Notes: generated from the sequence alone by a model not told the origin. Positions 1-7,737 are shown, numbered from the stretch's first letter. The stretch: 12,425 nucleotides of DNA from Porphyromonadaceae bacterium UBA7042 (GCA_002494015.1 DLAR01000104.1:51834-64258); one strand, 5' to 3'. Translations and numbers: made by a program.

Positions 1-22
1 ATATATATATATATATATATAT
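1..22. repeat. (AT)11 dinucleotide tract
   Basis: The window opens with eleven uninterrupted AT units, which may continue beyond the left edge. The tract lies about 40 bases upstream of the C10 protease start codon, so it could affect promoter melting or vary in length by slippage. No TAnnTTTG box is visible between it and the gene. Any regulatory role is inference. Confidence 0.8.
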
Positions 23-61
23 CGCGTTTATTATCTCATTATTACAATACAGTAGTTTAGT

Positions 62-1717
62 ATGAAGCAAATTGTTTTAGCTATTCTTTTGGCAGCCGGA
101 ATCGTGGGCGCCTCGGCCGCACCGGTGACCAAGGAACGTGCCGCAACGACGGCCACAGAGTATGCCACAGCCTTTACAGGGCATAATGTTTCAGTCAAAG
201 ATATCATGGCAGTCAAAGACGCTTATTATATCGTCAATCTGAAACCACAGGGATGGGTTATGGTCGCTGCCGACGACAATTCAGACCCCATCCTCGCTAT
301 ATCTCCCGAAGGAGCTTTTTCATGGTACAACATCCCCGACAACGCCCGTTTCGTATATGACGCGCTGGGCGACGGAGTGAAATATCAGGCCCGCGTGGGC
401 AAACCGTTAACCCGCAAGTGGGACAACGTCGTGCGCGAGTGCATATCACGCGCCGACAACGGCGACATCGAAAACCTTATCAAGGCTAACTGGAACCAGT
501 CTTCACCGTTCAACAAATACTGCCCGTCAAAAAACGGAGCAAACCAAGCCATCGTCGGCTGTGTCGCAGTCGCTATGGCTCAGGCTATGGCCGTGCAGAA
601 ATGGCCCAACCGACCGACCGGAAAAGTATCCTACGGCTCGGCAAACTATGGCGCGCTGTCAATCGACTTTGACGCAGAGGCCCCTTACAACTGGGATGAT
701 ATGCTCTCGGGAGCCAACCGCTATGACGAGGCGGCCCGTTTCCTGTGGCACGCAGGCATGTCGGTGCAGATGGACTATGGCCCCGAATCATCGGGTGTAC
801 TGACCTCGCGTCTCAGTCTCATCGTAAAGGCGATGAAAGAGAATTTCTGCTACGGAAACGATGTGCGTCTCGTCCTTTTCAGCTCCTTCTCAGGCACCAC
901 GCAAGAAAGATATGCCCAGTGGGAACGCTACGTCTACAATGAACTTTCAGCCGGACGCGCAGTTGTTTACAATGCCGTCTCACAAGGCTCGACTGCAACC
1001 CATGCCGGACACAGTTTCAACATCGACGGTTACCGCGCAGGCCAGTTCCATGTCAACTGGGGCTGGGGCGGCAGTCAAAACAACTACTTCAACCTCAACG
1101 CCCTCAACATGACCCTCGGCAACGACCGTTATGAATACAACTATAACCAGTCAATCATCGTCGGCATCGGTTCACCCAACCGCGTGCTCCGTTCTATCGA
1201 CGTCAACTACACCAAGATTGAGGAAAATCTTCCCGCCGGATCGGTTGTCGGCATCGTGACCGTCAACGGCGAGGCTCCCAAGAGCGAGTATGGCCTCAGC
1301 GTGCGCGGCGCATACAGCGGTACCGGGTTCGCCAATGTGCCTTTTGAAATCAAAGGTGACCGTCTTGTTACCACCGAGACTCTTTCTGTAGCTAAAAAGG
1401 ATGTCTACAATATCGAAATCGTAGCCACTGCAGGTGACGACCGCCTGACAGCCGGATTTGACATCAACGTCGTGAAAGACCTCCCCGTAGCACAGGCCAC
1501 CTCGATGGATTTCAACCGCGAGTCGGGTGAATTTACCATTTATACCAAACACGGCGTGACCTACACCATCTATGGAGCCGACGGCAACCAGATTACCTCG
1601 GGAACTCTTGACCCGCTCCCCATATTTACCTTCAACCGCTCGATTCTGACCAAAGGCAAGAACCGCCTTGTGCTGCGTTCAGGCAATGGTGAAAAGACTC
1701 TTGAGATTGTCAACTGA
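62..1717 (+). CDS. Secreted C10 family (streptopain-like) cysteine protease
   Basis: This is a 551-residue secreted papain-fold protease of MEROPS family C10 (the SpeB/streptopain family). A signal peptide covers about residues 1-20 (MKQIVLAILL, ending ASAA). Residues about 21-138 resemble the inhibitory propeptide, including the GWVMVAADD stretch near 64-72. The mature enzyme probably starts near ANWNQSSPFNKYCP (142-155). The catalytic cysteine is Cys167 in VGCVAVAMAQ, and the catalytic histidine is His317 in AGHSFNIDGY. They are followed by the family signature FHVNWGWGG (329-337), so both active-site residues are intact. Residues about 378-470 look like a cadherin-type or Ig-like beta domain (NLPAGSVVGIVTV near its start), and about 475-551 form a small beta-rich tail that could be a type IX secretion-like sorting domain; both of these are inference. 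The gene is followed after 35 bases by a fimbrillin-like lipoprotein, suggesting an operon. Likely location is the cell surface or outside the cell. The natural substrate is unknown. Confidence 0.92.
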   Translation: MKQIVLAILLAAGIVGASAAPVTKERAATTATEYATAFTGHNVSVKDIMAVKDAYYIVNLKPQGWVMVAADDNSDPILAISPEGAFSWYNIPDNARFVYDALGDGVKYQARVGKPLTRKWDNVVRECISRADNGDIENLIKANWNQSSPFNKYCPSKNGANQAIVGCVAVAMAQAMAVQKWPNRPTGKVSYGSANYGALSIDFDAEAPYNWDDMLSGANRYDEAARFLWHAGMSVQMDYGPESSGVLTSRLSLIVKAMKENFCYGNDVRLVLFSSFSGTTQERYAQWERYVYNELSAGRAVVYNAVSQGSTATHAGHSFNIDGYRAGQFHVNWGWGGSQNNYFNLNALNMTLGNDRYEYNYNQSIIVGIGSPNRVLRSIDVNYTKIEENLPAGSVVGIVTVNGEAPKSEYGLSVRGAYSGTGFANVPFEIKGDRLVTTETLSVAKKDVYNIEIVATAGDDRLTAGFDINVVKDLPVAQATSMDFNRESGEFTIYTKHGVTYTIYGADGNQITSGTLDPLPIFTFNRSILTKGKNRLVLRSGNGEKTLEIVN

Positions 1718-1752
1718 TAACATCGTGAATCCATTTTAGAAAATCACAAGTC

Positions 1753-2886
1753 ATGAAATTATTAAATAAAGCATCGATATATACATTAGCACTATTTGCC
1801 TCGATTGCGATTTCGTCGTGTAAAGACAATAACGAAGGTGGAGAGCCTTCGGTTCCGGATAACGACGGCACCAAGGTTTCGATCATAACTGAAGTAATAA
1901 CCAATTCTCCCGTAATCACCGACTTTGCCAAAGACCAGACAATGAACGTCTTTGTAAAGAAAACCGCATCAGCAATCGGAGACAATTTCAAGGAAAATGT
2001 CAAGGGAACCGCTCTCGGCGGCGGCGAATGGGAACTTTCTCCCGAAATCTACATCAATCAGACACAGCGCAACGTCTTTTTCTACGCTGCCTACCCCTAT
2101 GTCGAAGGTCTGAACGATGTAACCGCCTACCCTGTCGACTTGTCCAAACAGAATGATGTGCTTTACTCAGGCGACTATGCCGCTGTATCGCTCCAGACCA
2201 CAAAGGCCCGTGTGCGCATGAAACACGCTCTCTCAATGGTCAGCGCGGTAATCGACGCATCATCCTACAACGGCTCAGGCACTGTTACCTCTATGGGTGT
2301 CAGCGGCTCGGCCGTATATCTCACCGGCAAGCTGAATGTCTCGACCGGCAAAATCACCGTTGCCGACAGCGACAAGGGCATTGTTACCGCCTCGATGAGT
2401 CAGGATGTAAAATCAGGCTCGGCCAACCTGTGGGTGATTCCGTTCTCGACAAAGACTTCCGATGCAGCCTTTAACTTCACCATCGACGGCAAGAATTACG
2501 TTATCGACATGCCCGAGATAGAGATGAAGACAGGATACCAGTATGTGTTCCATTTCATCCTTACCCCCAACGGTCTCGTTGTGCGCCCCGACGTAATTGA
2601 CGAAATCTCGCTCAATGCCGAAGGCGACAACAGCGACACTGCCGAAGGCTATGGCTCAATCAAGTTTATCACATCGGCATCTTCATTTTCTTTCCCCATC
2701 TTTACAGGTGATAACGTCTTTGGCAACGTTGTTTCGGGTGACAAGTCGGCAAACTACAGCCTCGGAGGCACTATGGAACTTTCTGCTTCCGGATCAAAGA
2801 CTGTAACTGTCGAGACTTGGAGTTCAACCGGATTTGAACTGCAATCCCTCGAAGATATCGAGTCAATCGACATCTCCAACTATTAA
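1753..2886 (+). CDS. Fimbrillin family lipoprotein with C-terminal PKD-like domain
   Basis: This 377-residue protein has a lipoprotein signal peptide with the lipidated cysteine probably Cys23 (AIAISSCKDNN). The body (about 40-275) matches the Mfa-like/fimbrillin pattern of Bacteroidales: a VFFYAAYP strand (108-115), the conserved RMKHALSMV segment (155-163), a LWVIPFS strand (226-232) and a GYQYVFHFIL strand (261-270). Such proteins form type V pilus subunits, tip adhesins or surface lipoproteins. Residues about 300-377 add a separate beta domain (SFSFPIFTGDNVFGNV, then SGSKTVTVETW) that resembles a degenerate PKD-like domain. No arginine occurs between Cys23 and Arg106, so an Arg-gingipain-type N-terminal maturation site, as in P. 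gingivalis FimA, is not obvious. It lies 35 bases after the C10 protease and is followed by a strong terminator, so the two probably form one unit. Whether it polymerises is unknown. Confidence 0.85.
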   Translation: MKLLNKASIYTLALFASIAISSCKDNNEGGEPSVPDNDGTKVSIITEVITNSPVITDFAKDQTMNVFVKKTASAIGDNFKENVKGTALGGGEWELSPEIYINQTQRNVFFYAAYPYVEGLNDVTAYPVDLSKQNDVLYSGDYAAVSLQTTKARVRMKHALSMVSAVIDASSYNGSGTVTSMGVSGSAVYLTGKLNVSTGKITVADSDKGIVTASMSQDVKSGSANLWVIPFSTKTSDAAFNFTIDGKNYVIDMPEIEMKTGYQYVFHFILTPNGLVVRPDVIDEISLNAEGDNSDTAEGYGSIKFITSASSFSFPIFTGDNVFGNVVSGDKSANYSLGGTMELSASGSKTVTVETWSSTGFELQSLEDIESIDISNY

Positions 2887-2897
2887 TAACATATCTT

Positions 2898-2949
2898 TGA
2901 CACAATAAAAGCCGCACTGATTTTTCCCGGTGCGGCTTTTATTGTGTCA
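2898..2949. terminator. Bidirectional hairpin terminator, 20-bp perfect stem
   Basis: Bases 2898-2917 pair perfectly with 2930-2949 around a 12-base loop. The GC core is GCCGCAC/GTGCGGC, flanked by A-rich and T-rich arms (AAAA/TTTT), so it can act on both strands. It begins 12 bases after the fimbrillin stop codon and most likely ends the protease-fimbrillin transcript. Confidence 0.92.
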
Positions 2950-2968
2950 TTTCGCCACGGATTGAAAA

Positions 2969-3023
2969 CAAAAAAGTCAAGCCGGTTTCGGATTGAACGA
3001 CCGAAACCGGCTTGACTTTTTTG
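2969..3023. terminator. Bidirectional hairpin terminator, 23-bp perfect stem
   Basis: Bases 2969-2991 pair perfectly with 3001-3023 around a 9-base loop. The GC-rich core (AGCCGGTTTCGG) is flanked by a run of six A on one side and six T on the other. On the minus strand the T-run continues as TTTTTTGTTTTC, so this copy best serves the yebC/pheT transcript, which ends 22 bases away. It lies 19 bases from the preceding hairpin but has an unrelated stem sequence. Confidence 0.93.
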
Positions 3024-3044
3024 CTGCTGCAGATGTAGCGGAAA

Positions 3045-3782
3045 TTAGTCTTCCTCCTTCATGTTGTGATATACATTCTGCACATCCTCGTCTTCTTCAA
3101 ACTTGTCAAGAAGCTTTTCAAGAGTCACACGCTGCTCGGCGGTAACTTCCTTGAGGTCGTGGGGAATGCGTTCAAACTCTGACGAGACAATTTCAAAACC
3201 GTTGTCTTCGAGATACTTCTGAATATTGGAATATTCCTCAAATGCTCCATAGAGGACAACCTGCTCGTCACCCGATTCCTCGTCAACGATGTCTTCAAGT
3301 TCGTCTACACCATAGTCGATAAGTTCCAGTTCGAGGTCTTCGAGCGACACTCCGTCTTTCGGTTTGATTTTAAAGACACACTTGTGGTCAAACATAAACG
3401 AGAGTGAACCCTGCGTTCCGAGTGTGCCGCCGTGCTTGGTAAAGTAGGAACGCACATTGGCGACAGTACGGGTATTATTGTCAGTTGCAGCCTCAACTAC
3501 AATCGCAATACCGAAGGGGCCGTATCCTTCATATACGATTTCCTTGTAATCGCTTGCATCCTTGTCGGTTGCTTTTTTGATTGCACGGTCAACGGTATCC
3601 TTGGGCATATTTGCGGCCTTGGCATTCTGGACCAAGGCGCGAAGGCGGGGATTGGTCGACGGATCGGGACCGCCGGCCTTGGCGGCGATGGTTATTTCCT
3701 TTCCGATGCGGGTAAATGTACGCGACATGTTACCCCAACGTTTCAGTTTGCGTGCTTTGCGATATTCAAAAGCTCTTCCCAT
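3045..3782 (-). CDS. yebC: YebC/PmpR/TACO1 family protein
   Basis: This 245-residue protein has the normal length and all-through similarity of the YebC family. The basic N-terminal part contains FTRIGKEITIAAKAGGPDP (23-41) and ALVQNAKAANMPKDTVDRAI (49-68), followed by the typical YEGYGPFGIAIVVEAATDNN segment (about 84-103) and the GGTLGTQGSLSFMFD segment (about 118-132). The C-terminal end is strongly acidic. Family members have been described as DNA-binding regulators and, more recently, as translation factors that relieve ribosome stalling; TACO1 is the mitochondrial relative. The gene follows pheT on the same strand with a 39-base gap and no visible promoter in it, so cotranscription is likely. 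That placement fits a translation-related role. The first residues (MGRAFEYRKA) differ from the common MAGHSKW start, as is usual in Bacteroidetes. Confidence 0.95.
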   Translation of the reverse strand: MGRAFEYRKARKLKRWGNMSRTFTRIGKEITIAAKAGGPDPSTNPRLRALVQNAKAANMPKDTVDRAIKKATDKDASDYKEIVYEGYGPFGIAIVVEAATDNNTRTVANVRSYFTKHGGTLGTQGSLSFMFDHKCVFKIKPKDGVSLEDLELELIDYGVDELEDIVDEESGDEQVVLYGAFEEYSNIQKYLEDNGFEIVSSEFERIPHDLKEVTAEQRVTLEKLLDKFEEDEDVQNVYHNMKEED

Positions 3783-3821
3783 AGTTTGGTATTATGTGAT
3801 ATGTTATTTTGATTGTGTTAT

Positions 3822-6287
3822 TTATCTGAGTTCGGCTCCGAGCAGTTTTTTCAGATTAGTGATGATTTTGTTCATCGACGCGTCAATCTGCTTGTCGTTG
3901 AGCGTCTTTTCATCATCCTGAAGAATCATGGCCACGGCATAGGATTTCTTTCCTGCAGGGAGGTTCTTGCCTTCATATACGTCGAAAAGCTCTACCTCTT
4001 TCAGCAGCTTGCGCTCGCTGTCGCGGATTACAGCCTCGACACGTTCCATCGTCACAGATGTGTCAAGCAGCAACGCGAGGTCGCGCTTCACAGCCATAGT
4101 CTTGGGCAGCGGGGTGAATAAGACTTTCTTTTTAAGAGACAGTCCGACAAGCGAATGCCAGTCGAGTTCAGCGTAGAATACATCCTGCTTGATGTCAAAT
4201 CGGCCAAGCAGCTTGCGTGACAGCACACCCATCGACCCGAGAGGCTTGCCCGAGCGGGTGGCGATGTCGAGTGACGCACTGTAAATCTCGCCTTCCCCGT
4301 GGGTCAGCTTTATCTCCGAAGGATTCAGGCCCAGACGGGCAAAAATGTTTGCCACAACGGCTTTAAGGTCATAGAAAGTGGCCTCGACTGCGGGACGGGT
4401 CCAGTTGCCGGGACGCAGCGAGCCGCTCATCCACACTCCCAGCCGCGACGATTCACGGAACGGAGCAAGCGGGGCGTCGGCTGTAGGCTCGATGGCCGGG
4501 TTGAAGAAATAGACATTGCCGAATTCATACATCAGCACGTCGCCGCGTTTGCGGTTGATATTGTGGGACGCCGATTCGAGGCCGCCAAAGAGAAGGGTCT
4601 GACGCATTACCGCCAAGTCACTGCTCAGCGGGTTGAGAAGGCGCACACAATGAGACAGCGGCATCTGCTCAAGCGGCTCATAATAGCTCTCGGCACTCAG
4701 CGAGTTGTTGAGTATTTCATTAAAACCTTCGGCTGTCAGCTGCTCGCTGATCAGTCGGCGCAAGTCGTTATCCTCATCTTCGCGCGAGCGGTTGACGAGC
4801 GACGACTTAACCACGTCATTGATTTCCACATTATTATATCCATAGATGCGAAGGATGTCTTCAACCACGTCACAGGGACGGGTGACATCGACACGATAGG
4901 TGGGAACCTTGAACGAGACTTCGTCTTCGGTCGCGTTGACATCGGTCATTTCGAGCGATTCGAGAATTGAGATGACGGTCTCGGCAGGGATATGTTTGCC
5001 TATGAGGCTGTCGACATAGTCATATTTAAGATTCACCTCGGCCGGGAGAATGGGCGACGGGTACACGTCGCTGACAGGCCCGGTGATAGTACCCCCTGCG
5101 AGTTCCTTGACCATCAGTGCGGCAAGACGCAGAATGTACATCGTAATATTGGGGTCGGTGCCACGCTCATAGCGGAACGACGCGTCGGTATTCAGTCCGT
5201 GACGGCGCGCGGTCTTGCGCACACTCGTCGGGTTAAAGTAGGCACTTTCGATAAACACGCTGGTGGTACCCTCGGTAACGCCTGATTCCATACCGCCGAA
5301 AACTCCGGCGATACACATCGGCTCCTCGGCATTGCAGATCATCAGGTCGGCCGCACTCAACGTGCGCTCGACACCGTCGAGGGTGACAAATTTTTCACCT
5401 TCCGAGGCATTGCGCACAATCACGCGGTTGCCTTTGATTTTACCGGCATCGAAACAGTGGAGCGGCTGCCCCATCCCGTGAAGAATATAATTGGTAATGT
5501 CGACCACATTGTTGATGGGTCTCAGCCCTATCGTGGTCAGGCGGTCTTTGAGCCACTGAGGCGACTCCTTGACAGTGACTCCCTCGACAGTTACACCTGA
5601 GTAACGCGGACACGCCTCGGTGTTGACGACCTCGACAGTCACACCACCTTCGGGTTTCTCGACGGCAAAAGCCTCGACACCGGGACGGCGTAATTCTTTT
5701 GCGACATTATGCTGCCGCATCCATGCCGACAGGTCTCGGGCCACACCATAATGGCTGGCCGCGTCAATGCGGTTGGGGGTGAGGTCTACTTCAAGAACAT
5801 AGTCGGATGTAAGACCGAAATATTCCGCAGCCGGAGTACCGGGGGCAACTTCGCTGTCAATCACGATTATACCGTCATGCGACGTGCCCACACCGATTTC
5901 ATCCTCGGCACAAATCATGCCGAGCGACTCGACTCCGCGAATCTTTGATTTCTTAATCTTGAACTCGTTATCCCCGTCATACAGGGTTGTCCCGACAGTT
6001 GCCACTACGACAGTCTGCCCGGCGGCTACATTAGGCGCGCCACACACAATCTGTGTTGCCTCGCCGTTGCCCAAGTCCACGGTTGTAATGTGCAGATGGT
6101 CACTATTGGGGTGTTCCTCGCATGTCAGGACCTTTCCGATAACAATACCGCGCAATCCGCCGCGGATTGATTCAACTTCCTCGACCGAGCCGGTTTCAAG
6201 ACCTATCGAAGTCAATGCGGCTGCAAGCTGCTCGGGCGCAAGCTCTACATCGAGGTATTCTTTTAGCCAATTATATGAGATGTTCAT
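3822..6287 (-). CDS. pheT: Phenylalanyl-tRNA synthetase beta subunit
   Basis: This 821-residue protein is the beta chain of the cytoplasmic alpha2-beta2 phenylalanyl-tRNA synthetase, which charges tRNA-Phe. The order of domains is standard: an N-terminal segment with an OB-fold tRNA-binding domain (about 40-150, HPNSDHLHITTVD at 59-71), the B3/B4 editing domain (about 212-385, with GLRPINNVVDITNYILHGMG at 254-273 and HGLNTDASFRYERGTDP at 363-379), the B5 domain (about 415-485, ending VVEDILRIYGYNN), a catalytic-like core, and a C-terminal anticodon-binding FDX-ACB domain (about 727-820, starting at FTPLPKTMAVKRDLALLL). Length and motifs are those of a complete gene. pheS is not in the window, so the two subunits are encoded separately here, as is common in Bacteroidetes. 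yebC follows 39 bases downstream. A well-placed promoter lies 50-80 bases upstream of the start. Confidence 0.97.
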   Translation of the reverse strand: MNISYNWLKEYLDVELAPEQLAAALTSIGLETGSVEEVESIRGGLRGIVIGKVLTCEEHPNSDHLHITTVDLGNGEATQIVCGAPNVAAGQTVVVATVGTTLYDGDNEFKIKKSKIRGVESLGMICAEDEIGVGTSHDGIIVIDSEVAPGTPAAEYFGLTSDYVLEVDLTPNRIDAASHYGVARDLSAWMRQHNVAKELRRPGVEAFAVEKPEGGVTVEVVNTEACPRYSGVTVEGVTVKESPQWLKDRLTTIGLRPINNVVDITNYILHGMGQPLHCFDAGKIKGNRVIVRNASEGEKFVTLDGVERTLSAADLMICNAEEPMCIAGVFGGMESGVTEGTTSVFIESAYFNPTSVRKTARRHGLNTDASFRYERGTDPNITMYILRLAALMVKELAGGTITGPVSDVYPSPILPAEVNLKYDYVDSLIGKHIPAETVISILESLEMTDVNATEDEVSFKVPTYRVDVTRPCDVVEDILRIYGYNNVEINDVVKSSLVNRSREDEDNDLRRLISEQLTAEGFNEILNNSLSAESYYEPLEQMPLSHCVRLLNPLSSDLAVMRQTLLFGGLESASHNINRKRGDVLMYEFGNVYFFNPAIEPTADAPLAPFRESSRLGVWMSGSLRPGNWTRPAVEATFYDLKAVVANIFARLGLNPSEIKLTHGEGEIYSASLDIATRSGKPLGSMGVLSRKLLGRFDIKQDVFYAELDWHSLVGLSLKKKVLFTPLPKTMAVKRDLALLLDTSVTMERVEAVIRDSERKLLKEVELFDVYEGKNLPAGKKSYAVAMILQDDEKTLNDKQIDASMNKIITNLKKLLGAELR

Positions 6288-6337
6288 TGTTTAGTATATT
6301 TCATGCATGAAAGCAGCCATCAACAGCTACCACGCTA

Positions 6338-6368
6338 CAAAGTTACGGCTAATTCTCCTAATCTCCAA
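6338..6368 (-). promoter_or_regulatory. Bacteroidetes-type promoter for pheT-yebC
   Basis: On the minus strand the sequence reads TTG (6368-6366), 20 bases, then TAACTTTG (6345-6338), matching the Bacteroides -33/-7 consensus (TTTG, about 20 bases, TAnnTTTG). Transcription would start near 6331, giving a leader of roughly 44 bases. No attenuator hairpin or Phe-rich leader peptide is visible in this leader. Confidence 0.65.
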
Positions 6369-6416
6369 TAATCCGCCCGATTTTCAGCAACATGCCAGCA
6401 ACATCCATTGTATCAC

Positions 6417-7292
6417 TTATTGAACGTCGGAGGTGTCAGCTTTTTTCTTCGATTTCTTCGGTCTGGGAGCCTTTTTCTTCTTGACCGACTTAGGCTCGTA
6501 GCAACCATGATCGCGTTTACCGAATGTGATATTCAACCCGACGCTGACATTCAACATCTTGCGGGGAGAATGGCTCATTGAGAACTCGTCAAGCAACTTT
6601 CCGGTCTTGGCATCAATCCTTGTGTAATCCCCTTTCAGCTTTCCCACCGGAACCGCATAACCGATATTGGCCGAAAATGCCAATCCGTGACAACAGTGCC
6701 ACAAAAAAGCAACCTGTGGTGTTATGCCGAGCATATTGCGGCCCCTCCAATGCAAGCCGATGCGCTCATAATAGTCATGATTCAACGGTTTGCGGATATA
6801 ATAGTCATAGGAATCAGGATTATAGCGAAACAATCCGATTCCCAGTCCGGCCTGAATGGCAAACCGGCCACGATACCACTGATAGGTAGGCGTCACGCCA
6901 AACGTGCGTTCCTCCCACCTGACTTTGTCGATGTCATAGGTATCGCCGTCATCGACTCCATAATAGTAGAACGCGGTGTGATCCTCCTCGATTCTGCGAG
7001 GCGAGGCCGACCCTGCCGTTGTCGACATGTCAAAGCTGATTCCCCATCGCGACGTAATCATCCACCTATATCCCCACGATATGTATTCTGACCGATTGTT
7101 CTTTATCGGAAACCCGAACTGCGACAACGAGTTTCCCGCGTCACAGGTAAAAAACATCATGCCGCGCGTATAATAGATACTGTGCATGAAATCCGCGTCA
7201 AGGCACGGCCTGACCGAATCAGGATAATTCTTTCGGGCCATAGCTCCGAGTGCAGTCAAAAGCAGCACGGCCATGATTACTGATCGTTTCAT
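6417..7292 (-). CDS. Probable outer-membrane beta-barrel protein with lysine-rich tail
   Basis: I do not recognise a named family. The protein is 291 residues if it starts at the ATG whose first base is 7292 (MKRSVIMAVLLLTALGAMA), which gives a clean signal peptide; a start 17 codons earlier would overlap the upstream gene and bury the signal. The body has many short alternating aromatic strands typical of small outer-membrane barrels (ISWGYRWMITSRWGISFDM, FAIQAGLGIGLFRY, GLAFSANIGYAVPVG, LNVSVGLNITFG). Instead of ending at the last strand, it carries about 30 further residues very rich in lysine (KSVKKKKAPRPKKSKKKAD), which may bind peptidoglycan, nucleic acid or anionic polysaccharide; that is inference. 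It begins one base after the stop of the preceding small lipoprotein gene, so the two form one operon. Confidence 0.75.
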   Translation of the reverse strand: MKRSVIMAVLLLTALGAMARKNYPDSVRPCLDADFMHSIYYTRGMMFFTCDAGNSLSQFGFPIKNNRSEYISWGYRWMITSRWGISFDMSTTAGSASPRRIEEDHTAFYYYGVDDGDTYDIDKVRWEERTFGVTPTYQWYRGRFAIQAGLGIGLFRYNPDSYDYYIRKPLNHDYYERIGLHWRGRNMLGITPQVAFLWHCCHGLAFSANIGYAVPVGKLKGDYTRIDAKTGKLLDEFSMSHSPRKMLNVSVGLNITFGKRDHGCYEPKSVKKKKAPRPKKSKKKADTSDVQ

Positions 7293-7293
7293 T

Positions 7294-7737
7294 TCAATTT
7301 GCAGGATAAGATAAAATTCGCTTGCTTTTAACCACCTCGTCAAGAGTCATCACAAACGCGCCATCGTTTATATTGCCGCTTGCCAACTCGTCGCGGGTAT
7401 ATTTTTCAAGTGTAGATGCCTTGAACACTATAATCTGGTACAGTTTTCCATAGGCTGCTTCCCCCATGACCACGCCACCGGGAGCCGTTCCGGTCTGACC
7501 GGAAGAAATTTTAGTCATGACTTGGTCAAGGTAGGGGTATTTGACAAACACGAGTTCCGATGACATCGTGGGTTCCGCATCCATCCAGTCAACCACATAG
7601 ATATCCTCGTCAAGATTGTTTTCTATAAAAAAAGCTTCAGACTCAGTGTGCCGATACTCTCCAAAGTCACAGCAGAGAACCGACATCAATGACATCCATA
7701 GCACCATCACAAAAGCGATATTCCTTACAATTTTCAT
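7294..7737 (-). CDS. Small secreted protein, probable lipoprotein, unknown function
   Basis: The protein is 147 residues from the ATG at 7737. The N-terminus is a hydrophobic signal (MKIVRNIAFVMVLWMSLMSV) ending in two cysteines (Cys22-Cys23), so lipidation is plausible, though the lipobox is not canonical. An ATG eight codons earlier falls inside the predicted -7 promoter box, which argues for the shorter start. The body begins with a beta strand (AFFIENNLDEDIYVVDW) and ends with a segment (YQIIVFKASTLEKYTRDEL, then SYPAN) that I recognise as similar to the C-terminal part of many small Bacteroidales secreted proteins of unknown function. It is the first gene of a two-gene unit with the beta-barrel protein, so the two may act together at the outer membrane. 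Confidence 0.75.
   Translation of the reverse strand: MKIVRNIAFVMVLWMSLMSVLCCDFGEYRHTESEAFFIENNLDEDIYVVDWMDAEPTMSSELVFVKYPYLDQVMTKISSGQTGTAPGGVVMGEAAYGKLYQIIVFKASTLEKYTRDELASGNINDGAFVMTLDEVVKSKRILSYPAN

Noticed and set aside
1172..1552. A 126-codon minus-strand frame opposite the C10 protease
   Set aside because: No recognisable domain, and the plus-strand protein is continuous through this region.
3432..3812. Plus-strand open frames opposite yebC
   Set aside because: YebC is unmistakable over its full length; these frames have no promoter or domain and are antisense shadows.
4299..4970. A 223-codon open frame on the plus strand
   Set aside because: It lies wholly opposite pheT, has a low-complexity Arg/His-rich translation with no family likeness, and arises from the codon use of the real gene.
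6301..6310. Perfect 10-base palindrome TCATGCATGA in the pheT leader
   Set aside because: Short, without a known regulator or a second copy nearby; it could occur by chance.
7293..7343. Longer start for the beta-barrel gene
   Set aside because: It would overlap the upstream gene and place 17 residues before an otherwise complete signal peptide.
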